Positions 31,971-43,900 of a DNA stretch of 64,000 nt are shown here, in pieces; positions within the stretch are counted from its first letter, which is position 1, and every line of letters begins with the position of its first letter. This DNA is from Gibbula magus (taxonomy: Eukaryota; Mollusca; Gastropoda; Trochida; Trochidae), in contig OW388296.1 of the NCBI GenBank assembly GCA_936450465.1, forward strand, positions 38,902,023 to 38,966,022, written 5' to 3'. Position numbers and translations under genes: made by a program. The notes under the pieces were generated by a model, which saw only the letters and a program-made list of their open reading frames with translations, searched no databases and was not told where the DNA came from.

Positions 31971-34900
31971 GTGAGTACCAGTAGTCTCTCTTTCTACATA
32001 TACCTCCATAGCAACACACTTTACACGTTATCTACAGTCTCTACATGTACGTGTCACTTGTGAGAAATCACTTAACCTTTACCCGATAGGGCTGGCAACA
32101 ACTGAAGAACTATCTGAGAGAATCACAAAGCAAACGAACCCGAAGTGTAGAAGTGTAAGATGTTGGATAGAAAGGAGAGTTGGATTGATATAGAGTGTAA
32201 GAGGTCAAATAAATAAGAGAGTTGGATCGATATATAGTGTAAGAGGTCAGATAGATAAGAGAGTTGTCTAGATATAGTGTGTAAGATGTAAGATAGATAG
32301 GAGAGTTGGGAAGATTAGAGAGTAAGATGTCAGATAAATAGGAGAGTTGGACAGATATAGAGAGTAAGAAGTCAGATAGATAGGAAAGTTAGACAGATAT
32401 AGAGAGTAAGAGGTCAGATAGAAAAGAGAATTTAGCAGATATAATGTGTAAGATGTCAAATAGATAGGAGAGTTGGACAGATATAGAGTGTAAGATGTCA
32501 GATAGATATGAGAGTTGGACAAATATAGAGAGTAAGATGTCAGATAGAAAGGAGAGTTGGACAGAAATAGTATGTAACATGTCAGATAGATAGGAGAGTT
32601 GGACAAATATAGAGAGTAAGAGGTCAGATAGAATGGAGAGTTGGACATATATATTGTGTAAGATGTCAGATAGATAGGAGAGCTGGACAGATATAGAGAG
32701 TAAAATGTCAGAAAGATAGGAGAGTTGGACAAATATAGAGAGTAAGATGTCAGATAGAAAGGAGAGTTGGACAGAAATAGTATGTAACTTGTCAGATAGA
32801 TAGGAGAGTTGAAAAGATATAGAGAGTAAGAGGTCAGATAGAAAGGAGAGTTGGACAGATATAGAGAGTAAGATGTCAGATAGAAAGGACAGTGGGATAG
32901 ATATGGAGAGTAAGATGTCAGATAGATAGGAGAGTTGGACAGATATAGTATGAAAGATGTCAGATAGAAAGGATACTTGGACAGATATAGAGAGTAAGAT
33001 GTCAGATAGATAGGAGAGTTGGACAGATATAGTGTGTAAGATGTCAGAGATAAAGGAGAGTTGGACAGATATGGATTGTAAGATGTCAGATAGATAGGAG
33101 AGTTGGAAAGATATAGAGAGTTAAATCTCAGATAGAAAGGAGGGATGGACAGATATAGTGTGTAAGATGTCAGATAGAAAGGAGAGTTGGACAGATATAG
33201 AGTGTACGATGTCAGATAGATAGGAGAGTTGGATAAATATAGTGTGTAAGATGACAGATAGATAGGAGAGTTGGATAGATATAGAGAGTAAGAGGTCAGA
33301 TAGAAAAGAGAGTTGGACAGATATAGATTGTAAGATGTCAGATAGATAGAAGAGTTGGAAAGATATAGAGAGTAAGATGTCAGATAGAAAGGAGAGTTGG
33401 ACAGAAATAGTATGTAACTTGTCAGATAGATAGGAGAGTTGAAAAGATATAGATTGTAAGAGGTCAGATAGAAAGGAGAGTTGGATAAACATAGTGTGTA
33501 AGATGTCAGATATTAAGTAGAGTTGGACAGATATAGAGAGTAAGATGTCAGATATAAAGTAGAGTTGGACAGATATAGTGTGTAAGATGTCGGATAGATA
33601 GGAGAGTTGGATAAATATAGTGTGTAAGATGTCAGATAGATAGGAATGTTGGATAGATATAGAGAGTAAGAGGTCAGCTAGAAAGGAGAGTTGGACATAT
33701 ATAGATTGTAAGATGTCAGATAGATAGAAGAGTTGGACAGATATAGAGAGTAAGAGGGCAGATGGAAAGGAGAGTTGGATAAACATAGTGTGTAAGATGT
33801 CAGATATAAAGTAGAGTTGGAAAGATATAGAGAGTAAGATGTCAGATAGAAAGGATAGTTGGACAGATATAGTGTGTAAGATGTCAGATAGATAGGAGAG
33901 TTGGACAGATATAGAAGGTAAAATGTCAGAAAGATAGGAGAGTTGGACAAATATAGAGAGTAAGGTGTCAGATAGAAAGGAGAGTTGGACAGAAATAGTA
34001 TGTAACCTGTCAGTTAGATAGGAGAGTTTGAAAGATATAGAGAGTAAGAGGTCAGATAGAAAGGAGAGTTGGACATATATAGTATGTAAGATGTCAGATA
34101 GATAGGAGAGTTGGACAGATATAGAGAGTAAGAGGTCAGAAAGATAGGAGAGTTGAACATATATAGTGTGTAGGAGGTCAAATAAATAGGAGAATTGGAC
34201 AGATATAGAGAGTAAGATTTCAGAAAGATAGGAGCGTTCGACAGATATGATGTGTAAGACGTCAGATAGATCTGAAAGTTAGACAGATATAGTGCGTAAC
34301 ATGTCAGATATAAGAAAGAGTTGGACAGATAAAGTGTGTATGACGTCAGATAGATAGTAGAGTTGGACAGATATAGTGTGTAAGATGTCAGATAGATAGG
34401 AGAGTTGGATAAATATAGTGTGTAAGATGTCAGATAGATAGGAGAGTTGGACAGATATAGAGTGTTAGATGTCAGATAGATTAAAGAGTTGGACAGATAT
34501 AGAGAGTAAGAGGTCAGATGGAAAGGAGAGTTGGATAAACATAGTGTGTAAGATGTCAGATATAAAGAAGAGTTGGAAAGATATAGAGTAAGATGTCAGA
34601 TAGATAGGAGAGTTGGAAAGATATAGAGTATTAAATGCCAGATACAAAGGATACTTGGACAGATATAGAGAGTAAGATGACAGATAGAAAGGAGAGTTGG
34701 ACAGATATAGTGTGTACGATGACAGATAGAAAGGATAGTTGGACAGATACAGAGTGTAAGATGCCAGATACAAAGGATACTTGGACAGATATAGAGAGTA
34801 AGATGACAGATAGAAAGGAGAGTTGGAAAGATATAGTGTGTAAGATGTCAGATAGAAAGGATACTTTGACGGATATAGAGAGTAAGATGTCAGATAGAAA

Positions 34901-37900
34901 GGAGAGTTGGACAGATATAGAGTGTAAGATGTCAGATAGAAAGGAGAGTTGGACAGATACAGAGTGTAAGATGTCAGAAAGAAAGGGGAGTTGGACAGAT
35001 ATAGTGTGTATACGATGTCAGATAGAAAGGATAGTTGGATAAATATAGTGTGTAAGATGTCACATAGAAAGGATAGTTGGATAGATATAGAGAGTAAGAG
35101 GTCAGATAGAAAGGAGAGTTGGACAGATATAGTGTGTAAGATGTCAGATAGAAAGGATACTTTGACGGATATAGAGAGTAAGATGTCAGATAGAAAGGAG
35201 AGTTGGACAGATATAGAGTGTAAGATGTCAGATAGAAAGGAGAGTTGGACAGATACAGAGTGTAAGATGCCAGATACAAAGGATACTTGGACAGATATAG
35301 AGAGTAAGATGACAGATAGAAAGGAGAGTTGGAAAGATATAGTGTGTAAGATGTCAGATAGAAAGGATACTTTGACGGATATAGAGAGTAAGATGTCAGA
35401 TAGAAAGGAGAGTTGGACAGATATAGAGTGTAAGATGTCAGATAGAAAGGAGAGTTGGACAGATACAGAGTGTAAGATGTCAGAAAGAAAGGGGAGTTGG
35501 ACAGATATAGTGTGTATACGATGTCAGATAGAAAGGATAGTTGGATAAATATAGTGTGTAAGATGTCACATAGAAAGGAGAGTTGGACAGATATAGAGAG
35601 TAAGAGGTCAGATAGAAAGGAGAGTTGGACAGATATAGTGTGTAAGATGTCAGATAGAAAGGATACTTTGACGGATATAGAGAGTAAGATGTCAGATAGA
35701 AAGGAGAGTTGGACAGATATAGAGTGTAAGATGTCAGATAGAAAGGAGAGTTGGACAGATACAGAGTGTAAGATGTCAGAAAGAAAGGGGAGTTGGACAG
35801 ATATAGTGTGTATACGATGTCAGATAGAAAGGATAGTTGGATAAATATAGTGTGTAAGATGTCACATAGAAAGGATAGTTGGATAGATATAGAGAGTAAG
35901 AGGTCAGATAGAAAGGAGAGTTGGACAGATATAGTGTGTAAGATGTCAGATAGAAAGGATACTTTGACGGATATAGAGAGTAAGATGTCAGATAGAAAGG
36001 AGAGTTGGACAGATATAGAGTGTAAGATGTCAGATAGAAAGGAGAGTTGGACAGATACAGAGTGTAAGATGTCAGAAAGAAAGGGGAGTTGGACAGATAT
36101 AGTGTGTATACGATGTCAGATAGAAAGGATAGTTGGATAAATATAGTGTGAAAGATGTCAGATAGATTAGAGAGTTGGACAGATTCAGAGTGTAAGATGT
36201 CAGATAGAAAGGAGAGTTGGACAGATATAGAGGGTAAAATGTCAGAAAGATAGGAGAGTTGGACAAATATAGAGAGTAAGGTGTCAGATAGAAAGGAGAG
36301 TTGGACAGAAATAGTATGTAACCTGTCAGTTAGATAGGAGAGTTGGAAAGATATAGAGAGTAAGAGGTCAGATAGAAATGAGAGTTGGACAGATATAGAG
36401 TGTAAGATGTCAGATAGAAAGGGGAGTTGGAAAGATATAGTGTGTATACGATGTCAGATAGAAGGGATAGTTGGATAAATATAGTGTGAAAGATGTCAGA
36501 TAGATTAGAGAGTTGGACAGATTCAGAGTGTAAGATGTCAGATAGAAAGGAGAGTTGGACATATATAGTGTGTAAGATGTCAGATAGAAAGGAGAGTTGG
36601 ACAGATAAAGAGGGTAAAATGTCAGAAAGATAGGAGAGTTGGACAAATATAGAGAGTAAGGTGTCAGATAGAAAGGAGAGTTGGACAGAAATAGTATGTA
36701 ACCTGTCAGTTAGAAAGGAGAGTTGGAAAGATAAAGAGAGTAAGAGGTCAGATAGAAAGGAGAGTTGGACAGATATAGAGTGTAAGATGTCAGATAGAAA
36801 GGGGAGTTGGACAGATATAGTGTGTATACGATGTCAGATAGAAATGATAGTTGGATAAATATAGTGTGAAAGATGTCAGATAGATTAGAGAGTTGGACAG
36901 ATTCAGAGTGTAAGATGTCAGATAGATAGGAGAGTTGGAAAGATATAGAGAGTAAGATCTAAGATAGAAAGGAGAGTTGGACAGATATAGTGTGTAAGAT
37001 GTCAGATAGATAGGAGAGTTGGACAGATATAGAGGGTAAAATGTCAGAAAGATAGGAGAGTTGGACAAATATAGAGAGTAAGGTGTCAGATAGAAAGGAG
37101 AGTTGGACAGAAATAGTATGTAACCTGTCAGTTAGATAGGAGAGTTGGAAAGATATAGAGAGTAAGAGGTCAGATAGAAAGGAGAGTTGGACAGATATAG
37201 TGTGTAAGATGTCAGATAGATAGGAGAGTTGGAAAGATATAGAGAGTAAGAGGTCAGAAAGATAGGAGAGTTGAACATATGTAGTGTGTAGGAGGTCAAA
37301 TAAATAGGAGAGTTGGACAGATATAGAGAGTAAGATTTCAGAAAGATAGGAGCGTTCGACAGATATGATGTGTAAGACGTCAGATAGATCTGAAAGTTAG
37401 ACAGATATAGTGCGTAACATGTCAGATATAAGAAATAGTTGGACAGATAAAGTGTGTATGACGTCAGATAGATAGTAGAGTTGGACAGATATAGTGTGTA
37501 AGATGTCAGATAGATAGGAGAGATGGACAGATATGCTGGCGATAGTTGCCTTACTCTGAGGGCGTGGGTTCGAATTCCGCATGGGACTCGGCCCGAAAAA
37601 GTACAAGAATTATTGAAGGTAGTGTTATCCCAAATATAACCATGTTATATTTCTTCACTATCTAAATGGCAAGTATTTCTAATGCATTCAGCCTAGGGAG
37701 CTGTGCCAAATTTACGTCTATCAGAGGAGTATTGAATGTAAAATTAGCTTAACTATCGATTGTTGGACCTCGATTTTTGTCGAGGCGAAATGGTCGTGTG
37801 GTAAGCTGTTGGTACAGCCAATGCTGGCGATAGTTGCCTTACTCTGAGGGCGTGGGTTCGAATCCCGCATGGGACTCGGCCCGAAAAAAGTACAAGAATT

Positions 37901-40900
37901 TGTACTATTGAAGGTAGTGTTATCCCAAATATAACCATGTTATGGACAGATATAGTGTGTAAGATGTCAGATAGATAGGAGAGTTGGAAAGATATAGAGA
38001 GTAAGAGGTCAGAAAGATAGGAGAGTTGAACATATATAGTGAGTGTGTAGGAGGTCAAATAAATAGGAGAGTTGGACAGATATAGAGAGTAAGATTTCAG
38101 AAAGATAGGAGCGTTCGACAGATATGATGTGTAAGACGTCAGATAGATCTGAAAGTTAGACAGATATAGTGCGTAACATGTCAGATATAAGAAAGAGTTG
38201 GACAGATAAAGTGTGTATGACGTCAGATAGATAGTAGAGTTGGACAGATATAGTGTGTAAGGTGTCAGATAGATAGGAGAGATGGACAGATATAGTGTGT
38301 ACGATGTCTGATAGATAGGAGAGATGGACAGATATAGAGTGTAAGATGTCAGATAGGTCCGAGAGTTGGACAGATAAAGTGTGTAGGAGGTCAGATAGAT
38401 AGTAGAGTTGGACAGATAAAGTGTGTAAGATGTCAGATAGATAGGAGAGATGGACAGATATAGTGTGTAAGATGTCAGATAAATTGGAGAGTTGGACATA
38501 TATATTGTGTAAGATGTCAGATAGATAGGAGAGTTGGACAGATATAGTGTGTAAGATGTCAGGTAGATAGGAGAATTGGATACATATAGTATGTTAGACG
38601 TCAGATAGATTGGAGAGTTAGACAGATATAGTGTGTAAGATGTCACATAGAAAGGATAGTTGGATAGATATAGAGAGTAAGAGGTCAGATAGAAAGGAGA
38701 GTTGGACAGATATAGTGTGTAAGATGTCAGATAGAAAGGATACTTGGACGGATATAGAGAGTAAGATGTCAGATAGAAAGGAGAGTTGGACAGATATAGA
38801 GTGTAAGATGTCAGATAGAAAGGAGAGTTGGACAGATACAGAGTGTAAGATGTCAGAAAGAAAGGGGAGTTGGACAGATATAGTGTGTATACGATGTCAG
38901 ATAGAAAGGATAGTTGGATAAATATAGTGTGAAAGATGTCAGATAGATTAGAGAGTTGGACAGATTCAGAGTGTAAGATGTCAGATAGAAAGGAGAGTTG
39001 GACAGATATAGAGGGTAAAATGTCAGAAAGATAGGAGAGTTGGACAAATATAGAGAGTAAGGTGTCAGATAGAAAGGAGAGTTGGACAGAAATAGTATGT
39101 AACCTGTCAGTTAGATAGGAGAGTTGGAAAGATATAGAGAGTAAGAGGTCAGATAGAAAGGAGAGTTGGACAGATATAGAGTGTAAGATGTCAGATAGAA
39201 AGGGGAGTTGGACAGATATAGTGTGTATACGATGTCAGATAGAAGGGATAGTTGGATAAATATAGTGTGAAAGATGTCAGATAGATTAGAGAGTTGGACA
39301 GATTCAGAGTGTAAGATGTCAGATAGAAAGGAGAGTTGGACAGATAAAGAGGGTAAAATGTCAGAAAGATAGGAGAGTTGGACAAATATAGAGAGTAAGG
39401 TGTCAGATAGAAAGGAGAGTTGGACAGAAATAGTATGTAACCTGTCAGTTAGAAAGGAGAGTTGGAAAGATAAAGAGAGTAAGAGGTCAGATAGAAAGGA
39501 GAGTTGGACAGATATAGAGTGTAAGATGTCAGATAGAAAGGGGAGTTGGACAGATATAGTGTGTATACGATGTCAGATAGAAATGATAGTTGGATAAATA
39601 TAGTGTGAAAGATGTCAGATAGATTAGAGAGTTGGACAGATTCAGAGTGTAAGATGTCAGATAGAAAGGAGAGTTGGACAGATATAGTGTGTAAGATGTC
39701 AGATAGATAGGAGAGTTGGACAGATATAGAGGGTAAAATGTCAGAAAGATAGGAGAGTTGGACAAATATAGAGAGTAAGGTGTCATATAGAAAGGAGAGT
39801 TGGACAGAAATAGTATGTAACCTGTCAGTTAGATAGGAGAGTTGGAAAGATATAGAGAGTAAGAGGTCAGATAGAAAGGAGAGTTGGACAGATATAGTGT
39901 GTAAGATGTCAGATAGATAGGAGAGTTGGAAAGATATAGAGAGTTAGAGGTCAGAAAGATAGGAGAGTTGAACATATGTAGTGTGTAGGAGGTCAAATAA
40001 ATAGGAGAGTTGGACAGATATAGAGAGTAAGATTTCAGAAAGATAGGAGCGTTCGACAGATATGATGGGTAAGACGTCAGATAGATCTGAAAGTTAGACA
40101 GATATAGTGCGTAACATGTCAGATATAAGAAAGAGTTGGACAGATAAAGTGTGTATGACGTCAGATAGATAGTAGAGTTGGACAGATATAGTGTGTAAGA
40201 TGTCAGATAGATAGGAGAGATGGACAGATATGCTGGCGATAGTTTCCTTACTCTGAGGGCGTGGGTTCGAATTCCGCATGGGACTCGGCCCGAAAAAGTA
40301 CAAGAATTATTGAAGGTAGTGTTATCCCAAATATAACCATGTTATATTTCTTCACTATCTAAATGGCAAGTATTTCTAATGCATTCAGCCTAGGGAGCTG
40401 TGCCAAATTTACGTCTATCAGAGGAGTATTGAATGTAAAATTAGCTTAACTATCGATTGTTGGACCTCGATTTTTGTCGAGGCGAAATGGTCGTGTGGTA
40501 AGCTGTTGGTACAGCCAATGCTGGCGATAGTTGCCTTACTCTGAGGGCGTGGGTTCGAATCCCGCATGGGACTCGGCCCGAAAAAAGTACAAGAATTTGT
40601 ACTATTGAAGGTAGTGTTATCCCAAATATAACCATGTTATGGACAGATATAGTGTGTAAGATGTCAGATAGATAGGAGAGTTGGAAAGATATAGAGAGTG
40701 AGAGGTCAGAAAGATAGGAGAGTTGAACATATATAGTGAGTGTGTAGGAGGTCAAATAAATAGGAGAGTTGGACAGATATAGAGAGTAAGATTTCAGAAA
40801 GATAGGAGCGTTCGACAGATATGATGTGTAAGACGTCAGATAGATCTGAAAGTTAGACAGATATAGTGCGTAACATGTCAGATATAAGAAAGAGTTGGAC

Positions 40901-43900
40901 AGATAAAGTGTGTATGACGTCAGATAGATAGTAGAGTTGGACAGATATAGTGTGTAAGGTGTCAGATAGATAGGAGAGATGGACAGATATAGTGTGTAAG
41001 ATGTCTGATAGATAGGAGAGATGGACAGATATAGAGTGTAAGATGTCAGATAGGTCCGAGAGTTGGACAGATAAAGTGTGTAGGAGGTCAGATAGATAGT
41101 AGAGTTGGACAGATAAAGTGTGTAAGATGTCAGATAGATAGGAGAGATGGACAGATATAGTGTGTAAGATGTCAGATAAATTGGAGAGTTGGATATATAT
41201 ATTGTGTAAGATGTCAGATAGATAGGAGAGTTGGACAGATATAGTGTGTAAGATGTCAGGTAGATAGGAGAATTGGATACATATAGTATGTTAGACGTCA
41301 GATAGATTGGAGAGTTAGACAGATATAGTGTGTAAGATGCCAGATAAATTGGAGAATTGGAAAGATATAGTGTGTACGACGTCAGATAGATCCGAGAGTT
41401 GGATAGATATAGTGTGTAAGACGTCAGATAAACAGGAAATTTCGACAGATATAGTGTTTTAGATGTCAGATAGATAGAAGAGTTTGACAGTAATAGTGTG
41501 TAATATGTCAGATAGATAGGAGAGTTCGACTTCAGATTCAAGTTAGATGAACTTTCATGATCACATGAACGAGGGCTCACGTGACTGAAACATCTCGGTC
41601 TCAGTCGGTAACTGTTACACGTAGATAGGTGAGTGTTTAAGATGTCGTGTATTAGAAGTCAGATAAAAGGAGAGTGTCGCAAATCGCGTATATGAGACGT
41701 TAGACAGATATAAGAGTGGTTTAGTTTAAGCTGTAAGAAGTCAGACAGGAGAGGTATGTAGCTATAGTGTAGACGTAAGAATGTTGCAGCACGTAATTAG
41801 TGAACATTAAATGATAATAGAGTTTATTCTATATGATTCATTCTTCACGCGTGTTATTTCAGAGATGGTCGTATAGCTGACATTGGTGAGGATGACATCA
41901 TACAGGCACGATACAAGCATGCAACATTAAACACTGTCATCTATGCCAGTGGTAAATGCGTGATGCCAGGTAGAAAGAAAAGTGCATTGTGAGGGTAATA
42001 GTTTGTCAGTATTCGTCTTTTGCACGACTACGGCAGCTTCCATTCAGATTTTGTACAGATCACGTGATTGAGGATTTGTTAACGATATTGCAGCAATTAG
42101 CGAAGAGAAACCCACGGTAAAACCAAACAAACGTTACCCTAGGTCCCGTTGCACCAGTTGACCTTAAGTCACTAAGGAAGCCTTAGTGCAATGCTAGTCA
42201 TTTGAACATATTAACAAAAGTTTACATGAAAAGTCAATGTTTAATGCATTTAGCAAATTCAAGCAAGGCCGATGATTCAATTCACGCAACTACAGAAAAA
42301 TTGCAAGCTCTTTCATCGGATGCTCCAAACTTTATTATGGGTGACTTTAATCAATGTTCTTTAAAACAAGTTCTTCCACACTTTTTCCAATATGTTACAT
42401 GTCCATCCAGTAGAGACAAGACTTTGGATATGTGCAACGGCAATATTCGTGACACATACAAATCCTACGCAAAACCGTCGATTGGAACATCAGACCATAA
42501 TGCAATTTAACTACTGCCTTTCTATAAACATAAACTGAAGTCGGAGAAACCTATTGAGACACAAATGAAATCGTGGACAAAGGATTCATTGGAAACACTC
42601 AGAGGGACTCAGATTGGGACATTTTTGAAAGAGCATCGGATAGTTTGGACGATTTTACCAATTCAGTAACTGATTACAATAGTTTTTGTGTTGAAAATAT
42701 TATTCCAATTAAGACAATAAAATTTTACTCAAACAATAACCCATGGGTTACGAAAGAATTCAAATCCTAATTGAACGACAAGCAAAGAGCCTCTTGTTAA
42801 GGTGATGAGCTTTAAAGTCAAAGAAATACAAAAGGACATTGTGCCCTAAACAGCGAAATGTAAGAAGAAATATAGTCGTAAGCGATGATAAAATTATTCA
42901 GCCCGCCAAAACTTGTCTGTAATCATTGGAAGCAATATCCTTTACATTGTGAAATCAAACTGAATGGAGAACCAATGTCAGTGAGTGTGTGAGGCCTTAA
43001 AAGGCAACATTTAGTTTGTTTGGAGTCCAAAACGTAGGAGAAACGTTCATGGGTAATGTTCTTTTGGCAGCAAAAGTTGTTTATGAAATTTTCCGTTTGC
43101 AATTCTGCAACAAAGTTAAATATCACAATGTGTAGGCAATCCAGTTGAGAGGGAGTCCATGTTTAACAGTTGGAATAGATTGATAGGTGGATTGAAAATT
43201 GTGTTAAACGATCTCACACCCGTCCGAGTCAAATTTACTGAAGGGTCAGGACTAACTCTTTTTCTTCTATATATATTTTTTTTTAAATCGGAAACGGAAA
43301 CGGGAAAAAGTCAACGTTACGAAGCGAAGCGAAGCTTTATTTGACCGTTACCCTGTCGTGGGTGTTTCCGAAAATGCCTTGGCATGTACGTGTGCGTGTC
43401 CACGAACTGACATACAGGCATTCGGTCTTGTCTTGAAGATGTGTGCTGCAAATCGCTTTCTCAAAAAAGTTCAATGTTTTAGATTCTGTAGCCCGGAAAC
43501 GGTTAGATGTAGAGCTTCGGTTTATAAATTCATATAAACAGCAATGTTTCAGCTTCCAAATGAGCTATAATATGTGTCTCTATGAGTTGCCGTTATTTAG
43601 GAGAATATTTTTTTCTCAAGTTAAAAATGAACATTTGGATTCGAACTGGACCTCAAATGGCTGCGCCAACTTGGCCCAAAAGCTGCGCTGCACATCTACA
43701 AAGTAAGGGATGTCAGCCTGTTAAGTTTAGTTGCACTAGCTGTAATCCTTCTGGCGAAAGTCGATTCCACAAAAATCTTGAAATAATAATAATAAACACG
43801 CCAATAACAATAAGGATGCTGTCCCAAAGGGATGAATGCTTAATTATAAAGATAAAATTGAAAAACAATTTGCTACAAAAAAATTGAAGCATGTATGGGA

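Larger units (their letters stand above)
35860..41337. repeat. Tandem duplication of a 2.7-kb satellite segment
   Basis: Copy 1 is about 35860-38640 and copy 2 about 38641-41337. The start of copy 2 (TGTCACATAGAAAGGATAG) returns to the sequence at 35860. Offsets between matching landmarks fall from 2781 to 2739 to 2697 bp along the copies, each step being one 42-bp unit lost. Both copies include the embedded SINE cassette with only a few base differences. Confidence 0.9.
32150..41560. repeat. 42-bp satellite array filling AMDHD1 intron 1
   Basis: The consensus unit starts GTCAGATAGATAGGAGAG, continues TTGGACAGATATAG and ends TGTGTAAGAT (42 bp). It covers about 9.4 kb (over 200 units), interrupted only by SINE cassettes at 37.5 and 40.2 kb. 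Variants include GATAGAAAGG (no stop) versus GATAGATAGG (TAG stop in one frame). Decayed units extend to about 41770. The plus strand is G-rich and C-poor (about 14 G to 2 C per unit). Frames of up to 185 codons (plus, MSDRKESWTDIECK repeats) and 376 codons (minus, YLSNSPIYLTSYTL repeats) follow from the 3-divisible period and are not counted as genes. Confidence 0.97.

Noticed and set aside
37534..37942. Candidate tRNA in the satellite array (GGGTTCGAATCCCGC)
   Set aside because: Only a B box and a weak A box; it belongs to a SINE cassette duplicated with the satellite.
37753..41580. Very long minus-strand frames (297 and 376 codons) and plus-strand frames up to 185 codons in the satellite
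   Set aside because: They consist only of 14-residue repeats from the 42-bp satellite, are open on both strands at once, and lie in an intron of AMDHD1. No domain and no sign of selection.
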